Positions 44,935 to 57,800 of a DNA stretch of 64,000 nucleotides are shown piece by piece (position 1 is the first letter of the stretch; each line of letters starts with the position of its first letter). Under the pieces are notes generated by a model. The model was not told the origin of the DNA. It made no database searches and saw only the letters and a program-made list of their open reading frames with translations. The translations under genes were made by a program, and so were the position numbers. The DNA comes from Collybia mongolica (lineage: Eukaryota; Basidiomycota; Agaricomycetes; Agaricales; Clitocybaceae): NCBI GenBank assembly GCA_013420905.1, contig JAAXNY010000013.1:434001-498000 (forward strand), read 5' to 3'.

Positions 44935-45881
44935 TCAATCATAGAATACAAGAACCCGCAATTCTATGGACTCGCGAGGGGGTGTGCCTTCGGGGGCAGA
45001 TGGGTCTTCGAATCCTGTGTGTGGTGTGAAAATAGCAACGCTACCGTCTTGTACAGAATCGAAGCTTAGGAAATATTATATCAATCCGAACCCACGCTAA
45101 ACAAAACATCTCTCTCACCATTTAATTAGCACTAGTTCATCAGGAGTCATCCCATAGAAATATTTCCACTTCTGGTTGGGATTATAGCTGACACCAAGTG
45201 TCTCACCCTCGTGATCAGGGTAAACCAACGCTATAGGGAATGTGTCTGTTTTCGGATTGACGCTCCTGTAGTCGCATAGACCCAAAGGCCAGTCTACGGC
45301 AGGGTGGGAGATGGGTCGCCAGAGGTTGATAATTTGGAAGCGGCGGCGAAGCAGAGCAGAAGCGTCTGTAGGAGGAAGGTGGCGATGGACACGCGCGATA
45401 GCGGACGCAGTCGTCTGATCTACATGCGTTTGAGTGACGGGCTGCCGTCGGTCGGGGCCATCGTCAATTTGTCCGACCCGTCGACGGCGTATCGCTATTA
45501 GGGAGTATTAGAAGCGTCAAACGAATTATATTGGATCGACGCACTGTGATCGAATATGACTACCTTGCTGGCGCCCGTTAACTCCTTGATGAGCTCTTCG
45601 CTCTCCGGGTAATACTCCCGTTGGATCTCGGCATCGTCTACGAATGCTTTATGCTTGGATGGGCGGGTGAACAGCTGGAATCCGGCTGTATCTAATGTCG
45701 CGGAACCCTCCTTTCCTCGAAGATTCTCAAGAACTATATCTTTTTCCTCGCGAGAATAGTTATAGTCCCGATCGCCCGTTGCACGGTTTGCGTTGCTAGT
45801 CTGAAAAGCTCGAATCCCAGATTCAGGTGGATTCAGGAATCTAAGCTTAGCAGTCGTCGAGGCTGGAGCGGATGATGACAT
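44935..45881 (-). CDS. AsaB/CmcJ-like putative Fe(II)-dependent oxygenase, 3 exons
   Basis: Exons 45881-45545, 45494-45119 and 45064-44935 give 280 aa. Motifs of the fungal AsaB / GA4-desaturase-like / CmcJ family are clear: YSREEKDIVLENL, FDHTIRRR, THVDQTTASAIARV with His136 and Asp138, NLWRPI, PLGLCDYRS, YNPNQKWKYFYGM and IFTPHTGFEDP with His253, ending in ESIELRVLVFYD. His-x-Asp plus the distal His resembles the iron facial triad of 2-oxoglutarate dioxygenases, so oxidation of a small molecule is inferred; members sit in diverse secondary-metabolite clusters. No biosynthetic core gene is adjacent. A degenerate relative lies at 62400-62950. Confidence 0.9.
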
Positions 45882-46663
45882 GGTAATCAGGCAAGTAGAT
45901 TGTTGTAGAAGAGGGGGTACCCCCTGGGCATTTTATAGCCTTTTCTGGGATGATAAAACCTGTCTACAATCATAGTGACGTGCTTGGCTTACAAAGTCGT
46001 GAAACTACGAGCTGATTTAGGATTGAGTTCCTAATATTGAATCTTCCTCGCACATCGCGCGCCACTTTGATGTCTTTGTAAGATGGTGTTAATAATATAA
46101 TAATTAGACCACACTCGACGACTGAAGTGAGCTCTGGACAGACTATTTCTGGCGAAATCCCTGAATACCACCAATGGACCCTTCCAGGTGAGATTCACGG
46201 TTACCGAAAAATGGCAGAACAGCACGGGGGAGGTTGGGAAGAGGATCATCAGACTGGCCCGGGATCAAAGTTGGGAACCGGAAGCGGCCCCGGCAAAGAT
46301 AACAACCGGGTCCGGTTTCGGATCCATTACTCATAAAACTCACATAATTAGTGTACGCGACGCGCAAGGACTAACAAAGGACTGGTGCGAACTTGTGAAC
46401 GATTTCAAAAGTTGCCTTTATCATATCATACCCAAATTTACGGCCTCAGGTCCCTATGAAAGTCAGAAATGTGTGATTTTACACACTATGAGGCTGTCTT
46501 CGAGAGTGGAGAGCCGACCCTGCACGGTGGCCCACTCTAGACTCGGAATCCGATGAGGCAAGGGAAATTTTTGGGCTGACTTTGCCACGGAATAACAAAT
46601 CCTGGGGTATAAATTTATTACAATTGTTGTATATAGCTATAGTACATATCTCATGGAGACAAA
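45882..46663. other. Intergenic region without a recognised gene
   Basis: Upstream of the AsaB-like gene and downstream of the membrane protein. Overlapping short frames at 46127-46556 have no family support. Confidence 0.45.
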
Positions 46664-48528
46664 TTACGGGTCCGGGACAAGTTGGGGATTAATAAATAAG
46701 TTGATAAACACGACATAAGTCGCAGCGGCTCCAGCTGCCAACACTACTCCGCCAATCCACGCCGCTCTCATATGAGCAGTATCTTCGGCAATAATAATTA
46801 TGACGTTGAAGGCACGCGACCCCCATCCTAAGACGCTGCTATTACAATAACACCTGTTGAAAAAGTTGCCGAACTGAAACAGACAGATAACAACAATCCA
46901 GACAGCATTGACTGATGCTGTGAGCTTCCCAAATCGACGGAGAATAATAGAGATGTGACCAGCTACTCTACCAGGCAGTGATCTCTTTGGAGCTGTCAAG
47001 GAATAATGTGCTAGGAAGCTAGACGCAACCAACATCATCCATACAACTGTCGAAAGGCATCCATAAAGTATGTATGCACCAGATCTACATCCAAGACCTA
47101 TGCACCAGAATGTCAAAAGCAATTAAGCGATAACATTTTTTGCAAACTGACCCGGCGTTGGTGTGAACCACACAACAATGATTGCAGCACCAGTCGTTCC
47201 CCATTGAAGTGACAACGCAAGCATAGATGCTAGAAGAGCTCTTGACCATATGTTGTGACCCCAGCGGCTACGCGTTCGACGAGGAGCCTCTCCTCCAAGG
47301 GGTGCACAATACGCTTCGACCTGTGCCCGGGTACCAACCCTATTTGGGGCTGGAGGCCCTGAAAGCTTCCCTTCTTTCTCCCAATGCACTTCAGGATCAA
47401 CAGATTGATGGTTTAGCGCACGGATTGATGCTACGCGAAACACCTCAGAAACCTCCTCGACTGCCTGGACCCATGGCAGGAAACGGGAATAGTTGTATAC
47501 TGGAGCGGTGCACAGCTCATCTCGCCGAATGGGATCCTCCCATGCGGCGTTAGAAAGTGATATGGCATATTGTCCAGATTTCAAATATGACAGTACAGGT
47601 TCATCGTGATTGGTAGCGACGTACGATATTTCATTGGCGCGTTTTATCGCTTTGTGTAAACGTGTCGAATCGCATTTTGGGGAGATTTGTAGCCACCCTG
47701 TGACGATAGGAACTAGCCAAAGCCACAGTGAACCGACGCCTTCTCCGTTGGCATTTATCGAGTCCGTCAGGTCTCCTGCGAAGGAGTTGATGACAGTAAA
47801 AATATACGCGATAACGACCCACGAAATTGATGTGACCGCGGCCACTGACCACGTATGAGTGTAGTCAAGCCAGGTCACAAGTTCGCTCCACCAGTCGTCG
47901 TTTTGTGGCAGGACGACGAGTGATGCTAACAGGCCGCCTGATGTGGTGACACTGAGAGGGGATTGTTGAAGGCTGCTCAAGACCTTCAGTGCATTCTTGG
48001 CATTCGGGTATGTGTGAGGTGCAAAGAGCCGGGCTATCCAACGTCCGTTGAGCGCCGTCAATGCGAGCGAGTATGCCGCTAATGTAGGCGACCCAAGCGT
48101 CAGCAGCATGGACACAAGGTTGTCGACCTTGTCATGGGAGCCGAATGGAAGCTGCGAAACGAGGGCAAGCCATGGAAGAAGCCATGAGCTGAATTGCTGC
48201 GAAAATACCGGCCAACGGAAAGCCTCTGCATCTCCTCCGCACGCAGTAACGCACAAATCGTAGGTAATGGCGGTTGCTTGCGTGATATTTGACACCGGCC
48301 GCCCATGATTATCCGTCCCACCAAAGGGCCCATGTATTCCCCTACGAATATCGCCTAGGCAGGTTTGGAATTTATCACCGGCCACTGTGGGAATGAGTAA
48401 AAGGATAAAGACGCAATACACGTATGTCAATCCTGTTAGATTACAAGGAGAGATGAATATCATTGAACGCGTAGTAGATTCTTAAACTTACGAGCGTCAA
48501 TGTTACATGGCTTGAGCAGTAAAGGCAT
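46664..48528 (-). CDS. Polytopic membrane protein of unknown function, 3 exons
   Basis: Exons 48528-48492, 48432-47152 and 47097-46664 give 583 aa. The protein starts with MPLLLKPCNIDARL and a hydrophobic segment (VYCVFILLLIPTVAG), then a lumenal-type loop with several Cys (FQTCLGD, CVTACGG). Further spans are around WLLPWLALVSQL, LVSMLLTLGSPTLAAYSL, SWVVIAYIFTVI, WLWLVPIVTGWL, TTGAAIIVVWFTPTPG, LGCRSGAYILYG, NAVWIVVICLFQ and AAWIGGVVLAAGAA. The FTPTPG / LGCRSGAY junction spans the last intron and is a signature I associate with a basidiomycete family of uncharacterised membrane proteins. About eight spans are likely. There is no enzyme motif; a role cannot be assigned. Confidence 0.78.
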
Positions 48529-49277
48529 CTGCAAGTATCTGTAGTGTGTTGAATGTTTCATAGAGACCCTGCCGAAGTTATTTAAACCGCTTCGACCTAG
48601 TTGACACATGACTCAATCGAATCCTGTGCGTAACAGACTACAGGGAGGATATACGGGGTTGGCGGCGCCCTACATACATGCGGAATAAGGCACCGGAGGG
48701 CAAATGCTACTCGTTCTCTACGGTGCCTGCTCCCATGCGATAAGCGTTCCTGTATCTGGAGGTATTTGGGGTGACTTTGGATCTGTCTCACGCACGTATT
48801 ATGCCTGCATTGTCATGGCTGACATGTGAAGTTGTGTAAACTGTGTTGAAACTGCGTTAACAAATAAACAAATAAAGGTAGGCTTTGGGGGCCCGTTAGG
48901 TTCAAACGAGCAGGAAATCAAGTCAAGGCCTAAATGGGCATAAGCCTTGAGGACGCCACGAGAAACCTGTCACAGAGAGGCGATGATAACGATGATACTG
49001 TGGCTTGGATATCTGCAGTGGCATCTTGTATCTTTGTTTGGTCGGAATAAACAACATGCCTGTGAGGCCTAGTGAGGCTGTGTTCTGAGATAAGGTATAT
49101 GTAGTTAGAGTGATATTGGCTATGGAGCCTTAAGAATATATCATTGTTGATTAGAACTTCCTTGATCACTTAAACAGGTGTCGTCTCCTAGCTTAACGGG
49201 GTAACCAAACTCAGATACAGAGAAACAACGTACACGATTTAAAAAAACTGCCCCTGTATCCAATGCCAAGCCGATGC
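48529..49277. other. Intergenic region
   Basis: No gene recognised; contains the upstream region of the membrane protein and the 3' flank of the FAD monooxygenase. Short frames on both strands are not convincing. Confidence 0.45.
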
Positions 49278-51016
49278 CTAACATCCATCACTCTCGAGCA
49301 TTCGTACACCCTGTTCTGCCATTTCGTCGACTGAGGTCGACCAAGCCCACTTCCAGTTTTCGACGACAGCATCACCCATTTCTCTTAACTTCTGGAGCTG
49401 CTTGTCAGGCAGACTATTATCGACATCAGAGCCTTCGTGGTTCAAGGAGAAATAGCGACCATTGTCGAAGGAGCGCCGAGCAACTTCCAGAGCGAATGGT
49501 CGACGGAGGGAGTCGTAGATGGCAAGAACTCGTGAGAGATTCTTGATGGTCGTACGGCTGTGACCGAGGAGAGTGGCAAGGACATACGCGTCCTAATACG
49601 AGTACGTAAGATATTGGAATTGAATTATATGGAGCGTAGTCACCTCGATCGCTTGGCCGGCGCCCGAGCCCTGGAACGGCGACATTGCGTGGGCCTGAGG
49701 GATGTCAACTAGAGATCTCCCGTGCTACGATATACTCACAGCATCGCCCAGGAGAACGACGCCCCCAGAAGCAAACGTTGTAAGGTGTCTGACTGAGTGG
49801 ACGGCCCACTTTGAAGGCCTTTCGACGCGCTAAGATTCAGTATCGTTCGAGTTTATTTGAAAAAAGCACAATTCTTACTTTCAGGAGCTCCTGGACCTCT
49901 GATTCCCATCCTGAAAATGCAGATAACAGTTCATCTGGCCCGGTTTCTGACACCCAGGGGCCATTATATGTTGTATTCGCTAAGTCATAGTTAATCCGGA
50001 AAGCAGCTACATTCACGAGTGTCCTATCAGCGATAGGATAAACAGTGACAGTCTGGATAAGGGCTGTGGTCAGATTACTATTTACTATTTAACAAGGCAA
50101 CTGCCACGTACACCATCCTTTCCCATGAACTAATGAAATGAACTGTAAGTGTGTATCAGTTTGATCAATAACACACTGATACCTGTGTTGGATATTTGGG
50201 GATTGCCATTTTGTCTAGCTTTTCGGCGGGGATGATGGCCCTATAAGCTATGGCTCCCGTCCAGATTGGAAGGACTCCAGCGAGTAGGTCTTCGGCTTCT
50301 GCTGTGTTTTCGTGGTCTGTAGCCTGCTGAGCAAGGTCCTGAAGGAATTTTCGCCGCACTGACGATTTGATACCATCTGCGCCGATAAGGATGTCGGAGA
50401 TTGTTGACGTGCCATCTTCGAACGTTATATCAATTCTTCCTGATGGTATCCGGCTGTATGAACGGAGACGCTTGGAATGATATACGTGTATTTTGGGAGG
50501 AAGATGTTTGACTAATAATTTCTGGAAGTCAGGGCGGTGAAATGTCAAGAACGAACCTGTGTGATTGTCAAATTCGGGATCAAAGGAGCATCAGTGACCG
50601 TACCCCTGGTGATCATATCATAGAAGTGAAGACCTTCTGGACGGTCGCTTCTCTTGAACGTAAAGGTATGTACTCATTCGATATCGCTCAGTCAACATTT
50701 CTTGTGAAGGGATCCACCTCACCTGGGTCGTTGCTTGGTTGGGATGATGCCTTCGAGGCCGAATCCTGAAGGCCCAGCACATCCAATAGTTTCCAAACGC
50801 GATGCCATATCCCGATCCCGACACCGACAGGAGAGAATTTGCTTGCTGCCTCGTATAACTCAACTTCAATATCGGTGTACTTTGCTATGGCTACAGCGAA
50901 CGTAAGGCCTCCCACACCACCACCACTAAAGGGGCGTTCTAGTTTAACATTGGAGCATCTTGAGAGCTGAGAAAAGTAGCGTACCAAACGACTACTTTGA
51001 ATTTCGTGTTCGACAT
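49278..51016 (-). CDS. FAD-dependent monooxygenase, salicylate-hydroxylase-like, 9 exons
   Basis: Minus-strand exons: 51016-50985, 50925-50718, 50652-50604, 50556-50183, 50129-50112, 50052-49879, 49829-49740, 49694-49644 and 49592-49278; 436 aa. KVVVCGGGVGGLTFAVAIAK is the N-terminal dinucleotide-binding motif (residues 7-26). TFHRPDFQKLL, ILIGADGIKSSVR (DG motif) and LLGDAAHAMSPFQGSGAGQA (GD motif, FAD ribityl contact) follow in family order and spacing, with FDNGRYFSL in the C-terminal helical part. These class A flavoprotein monooxygenases hydroxylate aromatic rings with NAD(P)H and oxygen; salicylate is only one possible substrate. There is no signal peptide. The 18-nt exon 5 (FMGKDG) is unusually small but required for frame. 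Confidence 0.9.
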
Positions 51017-51942
51017 CCAACCTGCTGAGCTCCCCGAAACCTGGACGATTAGAGGGAAGCTTGTGGTAGGTAAGGGCATACAAGGAACTTGAAGCGTTCT
51101 GAGAAGGACCCACTGGCTCCGGTTGGGGCAAAGTCGTTCCTCAGAGCACTGGCCAGAATTATGCGGGTCTAGCACGTCGAAATCGGTCCGAGTAAGCTCC
51201 TAAGATAGTGTAAGCAACAAACTCTTGAGGATTACTCTTTGTAGTCTGAGAAGCATGTTCTCGACCGTTGAGTAGTGCAAGCAGGTATACGATCGGTTAA
51301 GTAGAAGTACAAGCCCTGCTTCACTGGGAGTGGCGCATAGTGTAGCGCACTTGCTCGTACAGGTGTCTCCTATCGGACCTCCCATCAAAGTAGAAGGTTG
51401 GTTTTGCCTAGTGTGACAGGGTGTCCGATATCATGATATAGTTTGACATTATGGTCCCTACAAAATGCATTTCCAATGTAAGAAGCTCTGTAGGGGTGTA
51501 AGTGCAAAAGTGAGTTTGGTGATATCATTCGAAAATAGATCACGTGGCCCTGTTTGGTTCCGATTCTGTTACGGCTGGGCTGGCGAACTTCGTAGGTATG
51601 CAATCGGGATATAGTGTGTCCTTATCTGACTGTGACACATCTGCGTTGGATGGGTGTAATGGCGGCCATGTGGATCAACCTGAAGCCTGAACAGCAGTTA
51701 ATTTAGAAGGCAACGCCACTCTCCATATGGGGCTTGGAAAATATATCATTAGTGTCCACTGCGTACGAGATATTGGTATCCATGCCCCAATATGGGCTTC
51801 AATTCGGGCTTGATGGTTGTGAGAAATAGGGTGTCATCGAGATTCACTGCCTTTGGGTCGTTCATTGAGGGGCCAAGTATTTGTGAGAGCTTTGAATCAG
51901 TAATGAGAGAAAGTACAATTTTCACTCTCAAATAAAGGTGAG
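51017..51942. other. Intergenic region between FAD monooxygenase and UTP7
   Basis: Promoter side of the monooxygenase and 3' side of UTP7. No gene recognised. Confidence 0.5.
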
Positions 51943-54145
51943 TTATGTCGTCCGCTTGAACCTGTCTAGTGCTGATGGCTTTCGGCTTTCCGACTCTCCA
52001 TTTTTAGCTGCGAGTTTTGCTCTCAGTTTCTCCTCCCTCTGTTTTTCTAGTTTAGCCCGAATCGCAACCTAAAATCATCACGATCAGTTTCGGAATAACA
52101 CGATTGAGGTATCAGCAGCATACCGCTGTAGGATCGATGACATTCTTGCGTTGTTTCCGTAGATACCTGTGATGTGATTCGTCAACATGCGACGTGTAAT
52201 AGTCAAAGACATTGATTATTACAAACCTCTTGAGGCTCTTGCCCTTCCCTCGCATCTTCCGTTTTTCGCGTTCTTCTCTCGACATTTTCTTGCCATTTGG
52301 ATCGTCATTGTCTCCCTCATCTTCATTGTCGACCTCTGTCTCATCCGCCTTGCCTGAGACCCGCAGACGTTCGATACGAGGTAACCTCGCGAAAGGTATT
52401 TCCACAGGCGGTTTCCCATCAATAGTCGTCACGGTTGTCAGTTTTGATGGTGGAGCCAACGACCCCACGAATTCGGGATCCAGGGAGATCATGTCAGGTT
52501 GAATCTAACAAGTAATGGATAAAGAAAATGGATATGCAAAGTGGGCTGGTGACAAACCTTATCCAAGAGTGCTTTAACTTCCTTCTCACGTCTGGCCTTC
52601 TTGTTCTCGAATGGATCGGCTTCTGCACTGTCGAAATTGGGCTCCCCAGAACCGGGGACAAGGATACTTGACAGACCAGCTGAATGGCCGATTGTCAGGA
52701 CATCCTGGAATGGCGCAAAACGCAACGAAGAGAGGGGGCGATGTGGGATTGGATGTGTTATGTACAGAGGTGGGGGCGCCTTCGTAAGCATGGGTGTGTG
52801 TATTGATGGCGGGTTGTAGACCTTTGTGTGAGGTAAGAAAAGCGTTGGTATTCGTGGCGAGGTTTCTGGGGTACTTACGTTGACGGTTCCTCCAGTGGCC
52901 ACAGCTAGAGAGCCCCTTGCACTCCAATCGAGCTCAACATTGCCACCACCCCTTACAGTCCACTCCCGCACAGTTCCTTTCCAATTCCGGCAATCCCATA
53001 CTTTCACAGTGCCATCCTTGCCCGCTGTCGCCATATATCGCCCACCCTGGCTCGGGTCAACGCCGACGTCCACCACGGGTCCAAGATGCGCTAATATTTG
53101 GACAGCAGGGTGCGGGAGGTTGGGTGTCCACAATGTAACACATCCATTTTGGTGTCCGAGGTGGATAACAGCGTTGTGGGCATTTTGTGTCATCGTCGTA
53201 CATGCTCCGAGTTTTGTGCGGTGCTCAATAAGGAGCTGGCCGGTTGAGGTGTCTTGATACTTTAGGTAACCTGCGTTACCCTTGATAAGGGGGGTCAACA
53301 TTGTCAAAGTGTGAAAAGTAAAAGACATACCACACTAGCCAGAAGCCAGTGATAAGGGAGGAATTCGAGCCGTGTGGGCTCGATGTGGGCCTTTAAGCAG
53401 TGGAGTTCGACGCCATCCCGGTCGTAAATAAAAACATACTTCTTCTGGGCGACTGCGTAATGAGATTGATCGTGCAAGAACCTGGAGACTGGATTATTAG
53501 CGCGGTTTCGCTTGGTTTTGATGGACACGTACGTGATATCTCGACATGTTTCTTGCAGTTGCAGTTCGGAATGAAGTGTTCCTGTTTGCCAATCAAATGT
53601 AGCGACATGTCCCGTCCTCCCAGCAATCGCAAGATGCCTAAACCGAAGAATGAAGGTCAAGATATAGAAAATAATGAGCGAGCTAACCTTCCGTTTCTCG
53701 TATATCGGGATCGATATGGCCCACCATCCAACTTCCACTCTCTTCTACCCCTCGCCGCCTCCTGCCCAGCTCCCTGAACGATCTCATTCTGTCCAACCCT
53801 CCACGTCCGTTCCATCTCCCCTTCGACCTCGATCCTCCCTGCCTCGTCCCCTAGAAGCAACTCTGCATCTTTTAAAAGCTCTTTTGCGCGCGCAGCTTGT
53901 GCCGAATGGCGATTCAGCTCTAAGCGAAGCTTCTTGTTCGCGATATGTCCATGTGTTGGAGCAACCGCAGGGAGTTTACTCAGCGATTTCGGGACGGCTG
54001 TGTGCTTTGCGATTGAATGGAGCGTATGATCTGAATTAGACGTATCCTTTGGACGTTTCGACCCTTTTTGTGAAGTTGAATGAGATGTTTTTCGTTTTTT
54101 CCCGAGCGGAGCGATCGCTTCTGCCTTTGCTATTAAGGCGTCCAT
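51943..54145 (-). CDS. UTP7: U3 snoRNP / SSU-processome WD40 protein Utp7 (WDR46, BING4-type), 8 exons
   Basis: Exons 54145-53688, 53637-53533, 53481-53331, 53280-52879, 52821-52558, 52504-52227, 52166-52124 and 52068-51943 give 608 aa. The basic N-terminal segment (GKKRKTSHS, HIANKKLRLEL) precedes the WD40 propeller: HLAIAGRTGHVATFDWQTG, YAVAQKKYVFIYDRDG, ASVGNAGYLKYQDTSTG, MATAGKDGTVKVWDCRNWKG and FAPFQDVLTIGHSAGLSSI. The C-terminal BING4CT-like region is GSGEPNFDSAEADPFENKK, typical of this family, then a Lys/Glu-rich tail. Utp7 is a component of the small-subunit processome needed for 18S rRNA maturation in the nucleolus. It is divergently arranged with DNA2 (753 bp apart). Intron phases all close. 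Confidence 0.95.
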
Positions 54146-54898
54146 GGGGGGTCAAGGGACGAAATGCAAGGTTAAAGAATCCACAGGCGTATACACTCAA
54201 GATCGTCCTGGCTTTCCTTGAAAATGAAGTCTCTTCTTCGATATGGATTCAATTGCCAAAATTCACAATTTGCGTCACGGGCAAAATTTTGAGATCACGT
54301 GCCTCCACCACATTTGCCACGCGCCAACGCATTGCAACAATTGAATATTGACCATGGGGCGTCGAAATTGAAAAGGATAAGTAGTGGAGTAGCTCTGCGT
54401 TAGTGCCCTGAGGTAATTGTGAGGAAAGGTGTGCCGCAATTGCAGTGTTCTCATTCCCAAAGCAAAAGCGTTTTGACGGTTGCGTGAGGGTCTCAACACG
54501 AGCCCATTTTTATGATCCAACCCGAGGTCTGGAAATTTTGAGAATATTTTTTGGAGGGATGGGCTGCATCTGAAGTTTGATACTCGTCGTTCATTGGTGG
54601 GCCTGGCCACTCTACTACTTACGCGATCGAGCTAAGGCAATCATTATTCGATACACAATCATGGAAAGTATATGCATACCTGCGTCGCGCTCCGTTCGCT
54701 AGCGTCCACACTATATGTATGGTTCGCCTCTGGGAGAACGGCGTGGCCACGTTCCTGTCAGTGTCACCGACGCGCCGTCGCAAGAGGGGTTATTTTAATA
54801 ATTACCCACGGTCACGTTATCGTGTTGTCTGTCACGAATTCCAATTTCGTGCTTGCCAGGGACCGTCTCCTTTCTCTCAGCTCCGGGCATAACTCATA
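54146..54898. promoter_or_regulatory. Shared divergent promoter region UTP7 / DNA2
   Basis: 753 bp between the outward-facing start codons of two housekeeping genes. No individual element can be assigned with confidence. Confidence 0.5.
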
Positions 54899-57800
54899 AT
54901 GCCACCTACATCTCATACCGCGAAAGATGAGGCTGACTTTATGGCTGGTCTACTGGGCGACCTTGATGATTCATTTAGCAATGCTGTGCCAACTCCAGAT
55001 CTGTCACCAGCAAAGCTCACACCCGCGTCGCGTCACCCGATAACACCTCAGGAGCAGCTACTCGAGTTCAAGATCCCTCCGAAACATACCCCATCTCATG
55101 TAGCTGCTCCTTCCCCGTCTAAGGTGTTCTCTGCTGGGGATGTAGACGTTTCTGCACTTTTGGAGGGCGCTGAAGACTGGGATTGGGATGACATGAACTC
55201 GGACCTTCCTACGCCGAAGAAAGCATCCCCTCGGAAGCCAGTCCAGGTGTGTCCGAAGCCACCTCCTCGTGTTGACTACTGATAATCATTTCCTGAAGAG
55301 TAAAGTTCCTCAAGCACCGCCTTATATTCCTGAAACATGTACTCGATGTATCGTTGAATCCATCACCGAATCTGAGAAAGACGGTTACTACCAGAAGGTG
55401 AAGTGCTCCCATAACCCAGCAGACGACTTACCTACATATTATAAAGATATTAATAGTCAAACTGGATCGTAGGGAAGAACGCCGGTCAGTCATCCTACGC
55501 GATGATTGGGTGCCCACGGACGTCCGCGTCGGCGATATAGTCAATGTATTGGGAGAATTTACTCTTGTCACGCCGTCATCTTCCTCAATCACACTATCCA
55601 TAACCATTACATCCAAGTCAAACCTCCTGGTTCTCCACCCCGACCTTCTCCTTACCGCAACTACCCTTGCCAATGCTCCCGAATGCAGGCGTAAACCCCT
55701 CCTGCAAAACCTTGTCCGCGCAACCAGCGAAACGACTCCTTCTTTGGTGTGGGGAAACATGCTGCACGAGGTGATGCAAGCATGTTTCACCGCAAACCGG
55801 TGGGAAAAATCATGGATTGACGAAAGAATCGGCGAAGTCATCTTGAAGGGCCTCAATGAGCTCATCAAAATCAATATTGGCATTGAACAGGCAACTCGTG
55901 AACTCTCTGCCCGAGCTCAAGGCCTTGTTGAATTTTCCAAGAGATACCTCTCCGATATACCCAAGGTATGTAATGTACCGTCCTTTAAGGATGTCAACAC
56001 CTAAATTCATTAACCAGCCTGATGCTATTCTCACTAATACCCGCGCTTCCTACAAAGAAACCCCTGCTCTCCTCGCCATCTCTCAGCTTCTCGATATCGA
56101 AGAAGACATCCTATCACCCACATTTGGCCTCAAAGGAAAGCTCGACGCAACCGTCTACGCCGTTATCTCCGACCCCATCCCCAGTTCCTCGCAGCGAGCG
56201 TTGACCGGCGGGCCGGTGCCATTCGAGATCAAAACAGGTCGTACCGTAGCCGCAATGGAGCACCGCGCGCAGACGATGCTGTACACCCTCCTTACCGCGG
56301 AGCGATATGGCACGCAAGTACCTGCAGGGTTGCTCTACTACACTCAGACCACGGAAGTCGTACGAGTCCCAGCTACCCGAAATGAATTACGGGGCTTGTT
56401 TACATCACGGAACGAGATGGTTGCGTACATGATGCGTCGTAATAAGAAGGCTCACCTTTCGCAGGCTGATATGGAGGATGGATGTACTACTGAACCGTTT
56501 TTACCGCCGACCATCGACAATGAAAGGACTTGCAAGCGTTGTTTTGCGTTAGATACCTGCATGCTTTATCGCAAGGTCTTTTTCTCTCGTTCAATGAAGT
56601 TATGTTTTTCTGACACTGCTTTTCACTGTAGGCAGTAGAAAACGTCGTCGATACCTCCTCCTCGATCGCGGATATATACGAGCTCAAAACAGGCCATCTG
56701 ACTCCTACACATACAGCGTTCTTCAAACAATGGGAGGCCCTTGTTTCTCTCGAAGAACAGGACCTGATTCGATTCAAGAAGGAGCTATGGACTATGGGAG
56801 CGGCCGAACGCGAAGCGAAAGGGAGGTGTTTCAGCTCCATGCTTGTCGACACATCGTTCCATCAACAAGCACCGAAGGTACCCGTGTCTGGAGATACGAA
56901 GATCCACCGCTTCACCTACAGATTTATTCGCGCGAACACTGCAGGATCTTTACCTTCACTTCTCAATGGTGCAATGAACTCGGGTGATCCTGTCACCGTT
57001 TCCGTGGAGCCAAGTCTCTTGGCTCTAGCGCGAGGGTTCATTGTTGAGCTCACACCTGAAGCGGTTGTCATTGGGGTGGACCATGCGGTGGATCCCCGAA
57101 CTATCCGCACACGCTTGAAAGGCCTCCAGCAAGAACAAGCATTACTGATTCCGGACCAAGTCATCTTCCGAATCGACAAAGATGAGCTGTTGAGCGGTAT
57201 GGGGCGAATCCGTAACAATCTAGCCCAACTGTTCTATGCTGATGGCGATAAACGGCGCCTGGAACTTGTTGTGGATCTGAAGGCGCCCGTCTTCAATGAC
57301 GACGCCTCGTCCGTTTCCTCTTCAATTGAACAATTCGGTAAACACCTGAACCCAAACCAACAGTTCGCTATGGAGAAAGTTATCAGTGCGCAAGACTATG
57401 CCTTGATTCTGGGAATGCCCGGGACGGGTAAGACAACGGTAATTGCAACCATGATCAGAGCTTTGGTGGCAATGGGGAAAACGATCTTGTTGACTTCCTA
57501 CACACACTCTGCCGTGGACACGATTCTCTCGAAATTGATAGATGCCGACTTCGGCATCTTGAGGCTGGGAAATCTTGACAAGGTTCGTATACACATCCTT
57601 CACAGCACCTCCTTGATTGACTCTTTTGCGGTCAGGTTCACCCAGATGTGCACAAATTCACGCTTGCGAATAGGCGCGCCGCCACCACGATTGAGCAGCT
57701 TCAGCACCAGTTGATGACACCCCCAGTTGTTGCTACAACATGCCTATCGATTGACCAGTACGTATCTTCCCTGGCTTCCAATTGATCCGGTATGCTCATC

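Noticed and set aside
44935..51016. Secondary-metabolite gene cluster formed by AsaB-like oxygenase and FAD monooxygenase
   Set aside because: No PKS, NRPS, terpene synthase, P450 or transporter lies among them; two tailoring-type oxidases alone are insufficient evidence.
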